The notes: generated by a model from the letters alone, not told the origin. Counted from the stretch's first letter, positions 15,590-25,253 are shown. The stretch is 64,000 nt of DNA from Diphasiastrum complanatum (GCA_029204225.1 CM055097.1:48630052-48694051); one strand, 5' to 3'. A program made the numbers and translations.

Positions 15590-15785
15590 GGTTGCAACGA
15601 GAATTCTTCATAAAGAACCCTTGATCTACAACTGATCCCATTGATTTGATAAGATCACTGAAGAAGAGATTGATGAAACACAGGAAAGCCTCAAGTTGCA
15701 TTGGTTCTGCATGGGTTGACATGATTCAAGCAACAGGACATTCAATAGTCTTCTTACCCAGTATCTCTCTTGATTGGATAGGCTA
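15590..15785 (-). mobile_element. inverted fragment of family B 3' internal region
   Basis: Its reverse complement is closely similar to 50424-50610, downstream of the acidic ORF of family B copy 2 (landmarks: AGAAGACTATTGAATGTCCT and TCAGTGATCTTATCAAATC). It separates gag from the integrase C-terminus of the surrounding copia element, as filler at a deletion or as a small nested insertion. Confidence 0.75.
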
Positions 15786-16154
15786 TCCAATTCCAGATGT
15801 ATCTTTTTTCGTCCCAACATGTTCTATCAACAGCAGCCTACATGCAGAATTGATGTTACTAAAGGAGTACATGATAGCAAAACCCCTCACGAAGTTTGGA
15901 TAGGATCCAGACCTTCATTGAAGCATTTGAGAGAATTTGGATGCACTGCCTATGCTCATGTCCCAAAGGACAAAAGGAAGAAACTTGATGAGCATTCATT
16001 TGAAACTATTTTTATTGGCTATTGTTCCTCTAACGGATTGTATCGATTGTACAACATTGAAACCTGTAAAGTATTCACTAACAGGGATGTGACTTTTCTT
16101 GAAGATCAGTTTGTTAGATTTTGCCCATGCTCAGTCTTAAAATCATCCAAGTAA
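15786..16154 (+). pseudogene. copia integrase C-terminal part
   Basis: Shows the end of copia integrase and the IN-RT linker: KTPHEVWIGSRPSLKHLREF, GCTAYAHVPKDKRKKLDEHS, YRLYNIETCKVFTNRDVTF. Integrase core and RT are missing. The frame ends at 16152-16154. Confidence 0.85.
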
Positions 16155-16204
16155 TGAGCATCCTAAAAACAACCGAAGTCCCGACTACATTTTGTCGGAC
16201 CTTT

Positions 16205-16289
16205 ACATTTTTCGCACCTTCGCATTTTTCACACCTTTGCATTTTTCGCACCTTCGCATTTTTCACATCTTTGCATTTTTCACATGTCG
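16205..16289. repeat. 17-bp minisatellite, five copies
   Basis: Units follow GCATTTTTCGCACCTTC with CG/CA and C/T variants, period 17. It abuts the presumed start of the family B LTR, so it may be target DNA or part of an LTR edge. Confidence 0.85.
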
Positions 16290-16814
16290 TGTACTTTTAG
16301 TACATCAGTGCTTTTCAAGGCAACATAATATCCATTGTAAGCTTTGTAGGCCCAAAAGGAGCTATTAGCCTTAAGAACAAGGCGGTTCCCTCTTTAGGCC
16401 CTCCAAAGTAATTAATAAGGATAATAGGCCAACAAGGGCCCAATGTAGCCTAAATAGTACTTAACAAGGGATAACTATCCCTCAAGATAGTTAATTTTAG
16501 TTAAGTAAGAGCACTGTCTATAACTAGGCAAGAGACATCAATTTGTGAATCTTTTGGCTCATTTGCAAGTGAGAGCTTCTAGCTTCCTTGTGAATGTGAG
16601 CCATAGGGATCTCCATTGCTAGGTCTCATGTGCCCTATCTACATGAATCCATGCTCATTTACATTGCTTTGTACTCTTCTTTTCATTGCTAATGTGATTC
16701 CATTGAGTCTCATTGTTTCTAGCTTTCTATGATTATGCTATCTTGAATGCTTTGTACTTTTCTTGCTCATAGCTTTAATTCCATTGTAATTGCTATTTGC
16801 TTAGATTTGGCACA
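16285..16814 (+). mobile_element. family B copy 1, 5' LTR (approximate ends)
   Basis: Presumed LTR from TGTCGTGTAC at 16285 to the CACA before the PBS. Its 3' part (AATTCCATTGTAATTGCTATT...GGCACA) matches the ends at 46.22-46.41 kb and, inverted, at 39.9-40.08 kb. Start is inferred, since no second LTR of this copy was found. Confidence 0.5.
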
Positions 16815-16824
16815 TAAAATTTCT

Positions 16825-16836
16825 TGGTATCAGAGC
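16825..16836 (+). other. family B PBS, copy 1
   Basis: TGGTATCAGAGC about ten bases after the LTR end, complementary to initiator tRNA-Met. The gap between LTR and PBS is larger than in the copia elements here. Confidence 0.75.
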
Positions 16837-16839
16837 ATA

Positions 16840-17616
16840 GATACTTGATTCATGATGATTCTATGAGAATTCCATTAGATTTGATGAGTTTATTGTTTTT
16901 GTAGCTTTCTTTTTGCTATTTTTTAGCTTTGATTTTTTCAGTTATGTTCAGACAAATTTTTAGCATTCAATTTAGTTTTTTATTTCTAATTTGATTCAAT
17001 AGCTTTGTAGAGCTTTGTTTCAGCTTTAATTTGCACCAATTTTCAAGGCATTTGGATAAGAGATGCAAAAGTTATTGCACTTTTCCCAAAGGCTATCAAA
17101 ATAGGTGACTAGGATTTTGCTTTCACTGGATTTGAATTTTTCAGATTTGATCTGAGTTTTTATTTCTAGTTTCTTTCCATAGGATTTTAGAGCATTGTCT
17201 TAGCTTTGATCTGATCCATATGGCAGGTCATTTAAATTAGTATCCAAAAAGTTATGACAAATCTTGATTCCTAGCTCTAGTTTTGTTAGTTTTCTTTCTT
17301 CAAAATTTTCAGTCCTGTTCTGTTGATAATTTGACCTACCAAATCACATTCAATCATTGATTTGATACTATAGCCTGATAGAGATTGTTGTTAGCTTTTC
17401 AAAGGTACTGAGTTGTGTGATTTGGATCAATATTGAGTAAGTTATGTTCAAATTTGTGGAGATGGGTCAGAATTGCCAGAATTTTGAAAAAAAAATTTGT
17501 GGATTTTTTGAAGTGAGAGAGAAGCACTTCAAGTTTTCAGGCTTGAAGTTTTGTTTCTGTTGTAAATTTTTTTCACATTTTTCAATTTGAAGTTTGATAA
17601 AAACAAAAAAAACAAA
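16840..17616 (+). mobile_element. family B leader, copy 1
   Basis: T-rich untranslated leader with repeated TTTGAT/CTGATCC motifs; the same type of sequence occurs at 46440-47000 in copy 2. No ORF. Confidence 0.6.
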
Positions 17617-17754
17617 AACCTAACCTCACCTACCTACAGCCTAACCTACATATAGCCCTAACCTAAACCTAAAAGTGTCCAAACCCTACGTGTTTCAGTC
17701 CTAATCCTAAACCCTAACCTGATTTAACCCTAAACCTAACCCCCTTCTCAGTCG
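17617..17754. repeat. degenerate telomere-like CCTAACC tract in leader
   Basis: About 140 bp rich in CCTAACC, ACCCTAACC and TTAACCCTAAACC, resembling the plant telomere unit CCCTAAA but not in perfect tandem. A shorter tract sits at the same place in family B copy 2 (47003-47040). Confidence 0.7.
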
Positions 17755-17883
17755 TGACTCGGCTACCGGTTCAGTTTGGCTCCACAACTGTTTCAGGATC
17801 ATAACTGTTTCAAGATCAATGAAAAGTTAGATGCAGTTAAAAGTTAGATGAGAAAGTCAGTGAGTTAGAAATTGCTGCTTGAA

Positions 17884-18001
17884 TTACAATGTTAAGATAA
17901 ATCGGTGGATTCTGATCGCTGGCATTGGCAAGTCATCACGATCATTGACAATTGCACGACAGGGTGTATAGCTAGCAGAGATAGTTTCAGCTCGCAGCCA
18001 C
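17884..18001 (-). pseudogene. coding-like antisense fragment, unidentified
   Basis: Open minus-strand frame continuing from the actin piece (contains [20 protein letters not shown]). It does not match actin after RGYSF, so it is probably another captured piece. I do not recognise the gene. Confidence 0.3.
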
Positions 18002-18076
18002 TGAAATGAGTACCCACGTTCTGTCATAATTTCCATCAGATAGTCTGTGAGATCACGCTCAGCAAGATCCACCCTT
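18002..18076 (-). pseudogene. captured actin fragment (antisense)
   Basis: Translates on the minus strand to [20 protein letters not shown] followed by YSF, diagnostic of actin (canonical [23 protein letters not shown], about residue 180). Only about 25 codons remain. It lies antisense in the 5' leader of retroelement family B, next to RAD23 and PPR pieces, so it is a captured fragment and not a gene. Substitutions versus normally invariant actin residues suggest decay. Confidence 0.8.
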
Positions 18077-18079
18077 CTG

Positions 18080-18232
18080 CCTCTGCCAGATCATCTAATT
18101 CTTGGCGCAACTCCTCGCGAACACTTGTTCCTCCAACACAGAATCTCTGAACAGAAGGTAGCGGTCTGCCAGTACCAGACTTAGCTTGCTAAATCACCAC
18201 ATCATCCACAAGCTGTACGTCAGCAACTTCGG
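18080..18232 (-). pseudogene. coding-like antisense fragment, unidentified
   Basis: Between actin and the RAD23 UBA half, one minus frame reads [12 protein letters not shown], then a stop, then GRPLPSVQRFCVGGTSVREE and an acidic helix-like [13 protein letters not shown]. It looks like protein-coding sequence, but I do not recognise the source. Confidence 0.35.
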
Positions 18233-18234
18233 CA

Positions 18235-18325
18235 GATCTGGAATACCATTGTACAGATATTCTACTGCTCGCTCTAGATTATTGTAGGTAGCACGCAGAG
18301 CACGAACAATGGTATCTCTATCAAA
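18235..18325 (-). pseudogene. captured RAD23 UBA-domain fragment, second half
   Basis: Minus frame gives [20 protein letters not shown] followed by [10 protein letters not shown], the second half of the first UBA domain of plant RAD23 (ubiquitin receptor of nucleotide excision repair and the proteasome; usual [22 protein letters not shown]). It is separated from the first UBA half (18595-18690) by a PPR-derived piece, so RAD23 sequence is split by a foreign fragment inside the captured block. Confidence 0.85.
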
Positions 18326-18339
18326 GGAATTACACCAGT

Positions 18340-18590
18340 TCTGAAGTCATTTACCAGCTTGCGCATGCGTTGAGGCTGGCCTCCATTCACGTATGCATGT
18401 AACAAGGAGGCATAGCTATTGTCGTTTGGAGCCAAGCCATTCTTCTCCATCATTGTAAAAATCGTTCGGCCAATCCCCAGTTTTCCTCCCTTGCAAATGC
18501 TGCCAACAGAGAATTGTAAGTAGCTATGTCAGCCTGGTATCATGCTTTCAGCATACCCTTGTACATTTGCAAGGCATGATCAGATGTCCC
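18340..18590 (-). pseudogene. captured PPR-protein fragment (antisense)
   Basis: Minus strand in two frames: ADIATYNSLLAAFAREENWG then, after a frameshift, IFTMMEKNGLAPNDNSYASL followed by [19 protein letters not shown]. These are consecutive 35-residue pentatricopeptide motifs (TYNSLLxAF...ME..G..PN..SYASLL.AY). It sits between the two RAD23 halves. Confidence 0.8.
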
Positions 18591-18594
18591 AACT

Positions 18595-18690
18595 CCCACA
18601 ACCCGTGTCCAGTAATTGTTGTATTATCTGTTCAACACCAGAACCTGCAACAAGATTGGAAGCAGCCTATCCATAAATTTCGCCTACAGG
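18595..18690 (-). pseudogene. captured RAD23 fragment, first half of UBA
   Basis: Minus frame shows GEIYG, a stop, AASNLVAGSGVEQIIQQLLD and TGCGSWD, matching the RAD23 segment that leads into UBA1 (YGQAASNLVAGxNLExxxQQxLDMGGGSWDR). The rest of the domain is at 18235-18325. Upstream on the same strand, to about 18760, an open stretch (ITALREMNLEYLTADAQPV) may be more captured coding sequence. Confidence 0.85.
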
Positions 18691-18794
18691 TTGTGCATCT
18701 GCAGTCAGATACTCCAAGTTCATTTCTCGAAGAGCCGTGATGCGAGGAAGAAACGATGAATCGCCATTAATCAGATGAATCTCCTTTCTCCCTC

Positions 18795-18919
18795 CGGTTG
18801 AGATTTCACGCGTTTACTCCGGTTGAGATGTCACGCCTTTCCTCCGGTTGAGACTTCACGTGTTTACTTCGGTTGAGACTTCACGTGTTTACTTCGGTTC
18901 AGATTTCATCCAATTCTTC
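18795..18919. repeat. 25-bp minisatellite CGGTTGAGA..., five copies
   Basis: Units start at 18795, 18820, 18845, 18870 and 18895 and follow CGGTTGAGACTTCACGTGTT plus ACTT/CCTC. Units with CACGTG create repeated G-box-like sites. The same CGGTTGAGAT core is repeated at 47741-47880 in family B copy 2, so the array belongs to the element. Confidence 0.88.
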
Positions 18920-19572
18920 TCCTCCGGTCGAGTTTATTCTCTCTCTACCCTACTTCGGTTACCCCTACTTGGATTACCTTTTTTTCTCTCTACCTATTCC
19001 CTGCTCAGAGAAAAAAAGAATTTCGTTTTTCTCAAAAAAAAAATTTATGGTTGCCCAAGCACCAAAACAATCCATGGATCTCAAAGTTTATACAATCCAA
19101 AAATTTTACAACCCTCTTTTTTAAGTTGAATGCTCGTTTTTCCTTCTCATTCTTTGAGCGCCCATAACTTCCTTGTTTGAGCTCAGATCCCAGTGCTATA
19201 AAAATAAAAAGTGATCAAAAAAATGAGCTTGACACTGCTAAGTTATTAAAAATGTGTCATTATTACTTTCAAATTTCTTTGAAGACCCCTTTTCTTGAGT
19301 CAGATTTTACGTATTTTTTATTAGTTATTTTTGAAGTTTCATATCTTTTCAGTTTGAGCTTAGAATTCGATGTTGTAAAAAGCAAAAGTTCTCAGTTTCA
19401 TATGAACTTCAAAGTTTTTCCATTCTCAGTTTTACTCATCGTAGAACTCTAAGTTTTAAGTGGGTGGAAAGACTGTCAAGATCTTATTTCCTTGCAAAAA
19501 TCTAACTTCGCAATTTTTTCTATAAGGGTCTTTATAAATTTACAGACTCATATTCTCCCTTGGTTTGTAAAA
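18920..19572 (+). mobile_element. family B region before the acidic ORF, copy 1
   Basis: T-rich, with CTCTCTACC motifs near 18940-18990 as in copy 2 (47.8-47.9 kb). No coding region. It may act as leader of the acidic ORF. Confidence 0.5.
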
Positions 19573-20472
19573 ATGGATTTTGATTTTGATTATGAGGTGG
19601 AATTTGATAATCAATCTGAATGTGATGAACAATCATATTGTGATCATCAATACGAGGAACGAAATGATGGTATTTCAGATCAATATTATCAGTATGGGGA
19701 GCACAAAGACAATAATTAAGATCAATATGAGCAACATGACTCATATGGAGACTGTTTGAGTGATGATGAAAACTATTCTGACCAAAATAAAAACCATGAG
19801 CTACACCAATCAAATCAATCTAATATTGATGGTGGTTTTTATAGTAGTGACAATGATGATGAGCTATATTTACGACAATCAAAACATCATCGCAATTCAC
19901 AAGGTGATGAGCACGCACAGTGGTACATGAGTTCTACGTGCCAACATGAACAATCGTCATCTCCTTTGCAACGTTGCATACAGAATAGCACAATCAATAA
20001 TGCCACTCCTCATACCCATTATGGTTCATCATTACTATTGTTCAATGGACAATTGAGCCTTATTGAAGAAGTGATGGAAGAACCGCAAGTTTTGAACCAA
20101 CAAGGAAACATATTAAGTAAACTGCATGCCACACAAGATCTGATAGTTGGAATGTTACGAAAAATGAAACAAGATCGGCAAGCTGACGAGGTGACATGGG
20201 AAAGATTGTTTGCTAGCCTATTTGGTGGACAAGAAAAAATTGCGGGAGCTGATCAAAGAGGTGATGAGCCATGTACATCGTTCCAACCACCATCTCTATC
20301 ACAAAATGTAACATCTTCTCAAGATGTCCGGAGAATTGAAATGGATAAGGGAAAACAGGTATTACAGAGTCATACTGGATATCCGGTTGGACTTGGAAAT
20401 AACAAGAAAACATTGGAACAACGAGCACAATTGAAGGTGAAAGAACAATCAGAGTCAAATTTCAGAGAGGTG
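19573..20472 (+). pseudogene. acidic Asp/Glu/Gln/Asn/Tyr-rich ORF of family B, copy 1
   Basis: Starts at the ATG at 19573 (MDFDFDYEVEFDNQSECDEQ) and stays in one frame to 20472, broken only by TAA at 19717-19719 (codon before DQYEQHDSYGD). The first 120 residues are very acidic and rich in Gln, Asn, Tyr and Ser, low in hydrophobics, so likely disordered. From about residue 170 it becomes more ordinary: LSKLHATQDLIVGMLRKMKQ and TWERLFASLFG look helical. It matches copy 2 (48497-50419) at the start (MD-D-E-NQSYCD). Its place between leader and pol-like sequence suggests a Gag role, but I see no zinc knuckle or capsid motif. The frame runs on into copia protease/pre-integrase sequence at 20473. 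Confidence 0.6.
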
Positions 20473-21803
20473 AAGTCCAAGTTGTTGTCCAACGTTCTCC
20501 ACGTTCCAAATCTGACCAAGAATCTACTCTCAATTAGCATAATCACTGATTCAGGTCGGAGGGTCGAATTCAATACAGACGGCTGCACAATTCTTGATAC
20601 AAACCAAAAGAATCTAGTCTTTGGAAGAAGAAGAAGCTATCTTTACAAACTCAACCACTGCTACTCTTCTAACAGTCAAGCTCTTCACACAAGTACTTTT
20701 GAATCAACTGACATGATGTGGCATTTCAGACTTGGCCATCTCAACTATAATAGTATTCCAAAAATGTCAGCTCAGAGTCTAGTATAAAATCTTCTGTAAG
20801 CCAACTTCTCCATGTGAAAGCTATATTATCAACAAGCATGCTAGAAGCCCTTTCATTTCAGACTCAGTTCATACTTCCAAGGGATTCCTAGTTGTACATA
20901 GCGACATTTGTGGCTCGATGTAGACTGCTTCGATTGGGGGGGCTCTCTATTTCCTAACTTTCATCTATGACTTCTCACGAAGGACTGCTACTTACTTTCT
21001 AAAGAACAAATCCGAAACATTCAAGTTCTTCAAGCTGTTCAAGGCATCTGTTGAAAATCAGACCCAGAGGAAGATCAAAGCTCTATGCACAGATAGAGGG
21101 GGAGAATATCTCCACATAATTCAAGGAGTTCTACAAGGCTAGTTGAATACATCAAATATACAACAAGCTACTCACCTCAGTCCAATGGTGTAGCTGAAAG
21201 AAAGAATCAAACACTCATCAAAAGTGCCAAGAGCGTGTTGGCCCATGCCTCTCTTCTAAAGAAGTTCTGGGTAGAAGTTGTTACTACAGCTGCCTATTAA
21301 ATTTCGCAGAATTGATCCATCACAAAGACCCTGAATGGCCAAACACCTTATGAGGTATGGACATGAATGAAACCATCACTAAAAAATATTTGGATGCATA
21401 GCTTACGCTCGGATTCCAGAAGATCTAAGAAAAAAGTTGGACAACAAAAGCAGAAAAATGATTTTCATCCGCTATTCCCCAAACCACAAGGCATACAAGC
21501 TCTACAATATGGATACCCAAAAGACATTCACCAGTAGAAATGTCATTTTTGTGGAAGACGAGTTCATCAACTACAAGGAAAAAGTTGTTGAAAAATCCGA
21601 CCCAAGGATCGAACTACCAAATTTTGACCCATGGATCCAACTGCAGAAAAGCAACATTGACTCTGACAATGAGTCAGAACCTCAATGAGTCAACCCATAT
21701 CAGAAGATCGAAGGTCGAACCAGTCTAGACAACCTCCATCCAGATTTATGGATGATCCTGCTCGCTACTTTGTTCAGAAACCAACCACCGTTTTTGAGGT
21801 GAT
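20473..21803 (+). pseudogene. copia protease-end, pre-integrase and integrase, decayed
   Basis: First part (to the stop at 20785-20787) is in frame with the acidic ORF: SNVLHVPNLTKNLLSISIIT and MMWHFRLGHLNYNSIPKMSA, i.e. the copia GAG-pre-integrase. Integrase follows in shifting frames: HSDICGSM, LYFLTFIYDFS, CTDRGGEY (catalytic Asp), a damaged AERKNQT region near 21195, then GCIAYARIPEDLRKKLDNKS and FTSRNVIFVEDEFINYKEKV. It stops at the start of RT (QPPFLR/TTVFEV) at 21.80 kb, where a family C LTR begins. At least six stops or shifts. Confidence 0.85.
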
Positions 21804-22487
21804 CTAGTGACTAAAAAGGCCAAAAACTAGTTTTCTAGACATATGACACAAGGCATCAATCTATTGATTGCATGAGCCACATCCTTTGGATAGGTGCCAT
21901 ATCACATGTGTAGAGGATAGCTCACATGTGTGGAATAAGCTGAAGTAGGCGAATTTTGACTTCTAGAAGATTTCCAAGTAGATCTCCATATAGAAGGAAA
22001 ATGGACCAAAAGTGCTCAAAATAGAAGGTTTTGTCCAAGTGTCAGTTTTGCATGATGAATCATCATATGAAAAAGCACCTTCACACATGTGGGATCAGAG
22101 GGATGATCAGTACCACGAGCTCCCACTTTTTGTATATATAGAGCCACATTTGGCCATAATCATTAAGAAACACCAATCTTGGTTTTGGAGGCAATTTTGT
22201 GTCAATCTCTCCATTTGTCTTGATTTTTCTTGGTTGTTTTGAGGTTCTATCATACTGTACTTGATTTTCAGGTTGGAGTCCGTACTCTGATAGGTTTTCA
22301 CACGTGTGAAACCAGCAAGTACATTTACCTTCATTAAATGATTGTTCTTGTTAGGATTATATGTCTAGAATTGATCTAGATTGATCTTAATCTTATGTAG
22401 ATTGATACATCAAGTAAATCTAACATTCAATCCCTCTTGAGGATCAGATTAGTATCCACTCTTGGTCCATTTTGTACTTTTTCCACA
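21804..22487 (+). mobile_element. family C LTR, 5'-truncated solo copy
   Basis: Aligns along its whole length with 29446-30110 and 32254-32919, from CTAGTGACTAAAAAGGCC to TTTTTCCACA. It lacks the first 165-170 bp of the LTR. TATATATA at 22133-22140 is the same promoter element as in the full LTRs. It lies between copia integrase/RT-start (before) and copia RT-end (after). Confidence 0.9.
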
Positions 22488-22489
22488 AA

Positions 22490-22650
22490 TCAATCATCGG
22501 ATCTATGATGTATGCTATGATATCAACCAAACTTGATCTCGCATACGCCATAAGCTCTTTAAGCCAATATATGGCTAACCCTAGTATGGTCCACTGGAAA
22601 GCTCTTTTAAAAGTACTTCAATATGTGAGAGCTGAACTTTCATAAACACA
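22490..22650 (+). pseudogene. copia RT C-terminal / RNase H junction remnant
   Basis: Reads LDLAYAISSLSQYMANPSMV and HWKALLKVLQYVRAELS, the conserved region where copia RT passes into RNase H. It ends in stops. About 600 bp of RT expected between 21.80 kb and here is missing. Confidence 0.85.
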
Positions 22651-23930
22651 CTAGTAGGTAATAGAGACTTGGAAGTAGTTCTTGGGCATCATGAATCATA
22701 ATACCCTCACTTGTGCTTGGAAGAAAACAAATAGTTGTGTAAGCTAATTGTTGAAATTTTTATTTCACCAATTAGTGTCAAATTTTTGTAGATGTTTTAA
22801 AAGCAAAAAACATTACTGGTCCTAGTCATAGATTTCCAATTTATGAACTGTTATCTAGTATTTTATTGTTGTTCAATATCATTTGAGGTGTTGCAAATTT
22901 TTTATAGGGTTATCTAGGAATAAAAGCCATGTCACTCACTACCTAACTTTTGGTTTGAAGATGATTATATTTATGTAGGACAAAAAAGAGTTCTCTTTTT
23001 CTTGTTTTGGAAAAAAGAAATCGGTAAGTGACCCTCACCAATGACCATTCTAGTATAAGAACATACTAGAGCATATCTTGCAACACAATTGAGGGTGCAA
23101 CATGCTCACCTAACATTGAAGTATACCTCTAAGATGCCATCATGAAATCTAAACCATCACCAGGCCTTCTCCCTTGTTGGACGAGGATGAGGCCCCGTTT
23201 CCACCCAATGTGCTCCATAATAAGCTATCAACTTCTTAAAGGTGGCCCAAGGGAATTCATATTGTATCAGAGGCAAGTGAGCGAGTTGTGTGTGAGAAAT
23301 TCCTGCTATGTAATGAATTGTATATAATGGCAAATTCTACCTGCTTTTAGGTCACTTGGAAGGCATAATGTGCTATTATTTTTTAGGCACATGATTTTAA
23401 TCTACAAACATACACGTGTCTATTCTATTTTATGCATTAAATTTCATAAATACATATGCCTATTATGTTTATAATCATCATGTGAGATTACGCCATATAC
23501 AATCCATAATGCAAAGAAAAGTATCGTGTTGTCTGATAAGGACTCCCAAAAATGTTAGGTGCAACACAAAGCATAGGACATTTCCCAAAAAACTTAGATG
23601 TGTCTACCAAGCATATAAATTTTTTGGGAGTTTTTATTGATACGTAGATGCAGGCTCAAGCCCCAACTACTTTGCTCATTGATATGCTTAGAGCTTGATC
23701 GCATTCAGCCTAATAGTTGTAAGTTTGTGCATGAGAGGCTTGGTAGTTTGATATACTTTGCATAAAGAGTTTCTTAAAGATACCCATGAAATTGTCACAA
23801 CAGGTCCTTCATGTTTGATATCAGAAAGTTGTGTTTCCGTACACTCATCGCTCCTTCATCTTCATGGTAAAGTCAAATTTTACATTTTAATAAAAAAAAT
23901 GGTGGCGCCTCACAGACCGGAATTTGCGGG
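22651..23930. other. no gene seen
   Basis: AT-rich, with only short motif-free ORFs on both strands. TGTATCAGAGGCAAGT at 23264 resembles a PBS by chance or decay, but no LTR end precedes it. Confidence 0.4.
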
Positions 23931-23934
23931 GCAA

Positions 23935-24150
23935 AATGTTTTTACATGCACCTTCTTGGTTTCAGAAGGTGCACATAAAAAATTTACTTGTTTTTACACA
24001 CACCTTCCGCTCGGAAGGTGTGTGTAAAAAAAATCTACAGGAAAAAAGAAAAGAAAAAGTTTTTAAAAAAAAAAAGTAAAAAGTAAAAATGCATTTCATG
24101 TCCAGGAAGGACGCCCTCCTTGGGCATTCCTCCAAGGAAGAGCGTCCCAC
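23935..24150. repeat. three consecutive hairpins
   Basis: Hairpin 1 (about 23937-23982) has arms around GCACCTTCT / AGAAGGTGC. Hairpin 2 (23991-24030) has perfect 18-bp arms, TTTTTACACACACCTTCC and its complement, with loop GCTC. Hairpin 3 (about 24107-24150) pairs GGACGCCCTCCTTGG with CCAAGGAAGAGCGTCC. Hairpins 1 and 2 are related in sequence. Confidence 0.8.
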
Positions 24151-25120
24151 CCGAGGGCAGGAAAGCCCTTGAAGGGTGTTGTTAATTTTCTCAAAAATCA
24201 GCTCTTGTGAAAAGATGATGTAGGGTGATGTAGCGTGCGGGTGATGGGATAAGCATGGAAAGAGCCCATAAGTACTTAAAAGATGGCCCCGCTTACACGA
24301 CGATAGAGTTTTGAAAAACCTTCAATTACATCAACCCAAGTGGGTAAGCATATTATAGAAACTTTGCAACAAAAATGTTCAATAATTAGAGTCCAACAAT
24401 GCTACCGCACATGTCAATAATAAGAGAATTAATCTCATGGCTTTACGTACATGTTGGAGCTGAGAACACAAAAAATCAACTACTACTGCTGAGCACGATG
24501 TTTCTCCAAACCTCGATACGAGCTGCGAATTTGGAACTGACAAGCACCTCAAGTTTGATTGGTAATTAATCACGGCTTTCGGAAACGTTTTAGCAGCCAT
24601 ACATTAAACAGATGAATTATATTGCGATGCGACATTCGTGCTTTATTAAAAGTTGTATTCTACCGACATTCGAAAATTCATTATATCTTCCCTCCTCAAA
24701 CCTTTTGAGCAAAACCGTCTGAGAGACTTCAGCTTTGTATTGATATGCTTTATCGACGCTGTCACTCCCTCATCTTCCTTCCATCATGGGATTTTAAGCT
24801 ACACATCAAGCTGCAATGCAATGCAAGCAGGTGATGTCATGACTCACTGAGCCAAATGATCGTCCTCTATCTATTCTTGAAGTCTGTGATAAGAGAGACA
24901 TCACTAACTCATTTTTATAAGTATTAAGTTCTCGATGTACTTTGGAACACCAGCATCATTGTCGCAAGATTCCTGTAAGGTTGAAGCTGCGATGGGCCAT
25001 GCCCAATTATTTCATATCACGAGATTCGCGATATCCAGTCTACGTCTAGCCCAGGCAGCTCGCGAACTTACTCGGTATAGTCTCGTGTTGGGGTCCACTC
25101 CCATCAAGGTCTGAAACATA
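24151..25120. other. no gene seen
   Basis: No convincing coding or repeat signal; a few short ORFs on both strands without motifs. Confidence 0.4.
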
Positions 25121-25124
25121 TTAT

Positions 25125-25253
25125 GGAAGGGGCCAGGCAGAGGACATTCTGCCCGGTAAGGAGTTTCAGAATTTTTAGGTGATGCCCGGGGCCTCACCTA
25201 AAAATTCTGAAACTCCTTACCGGGCAGAATGTCCTTTGCCCGACGCCTTCCAT
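25125..25253. repeat. long near-perfect hairpin (miRNA-precursor-like)
   Basis: Arms 25141-25182 and 25194-25235 are perfect 42-bp inverted repeats around the 11-nt loop 25183-25193. With a few mismatches the stem extends outward to about 25125 and 25253 (GGAAGG...GGCAGAGGAC against its partner). The sequence is GC-richer than the flanks. It could be a foldback transposon end, an inverted duplication or a hairpin RNA gene. Confidence 0.85.

Noticed and set aside
16205-16289. Possible CRISPR-like direct repeats
   Set aside because: Units are contiguous without spacers and the window is plant nuclear DNA.
19532-19813. 93-residue minus-strand ORF
   Set aside because: Antisense shadow of the start of the acidic ORF of family B copy 1.
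23264-23280. PBS-like TGTATCAGAGGC
   Set aside because: No LTR end before it and no leader or gag after it.
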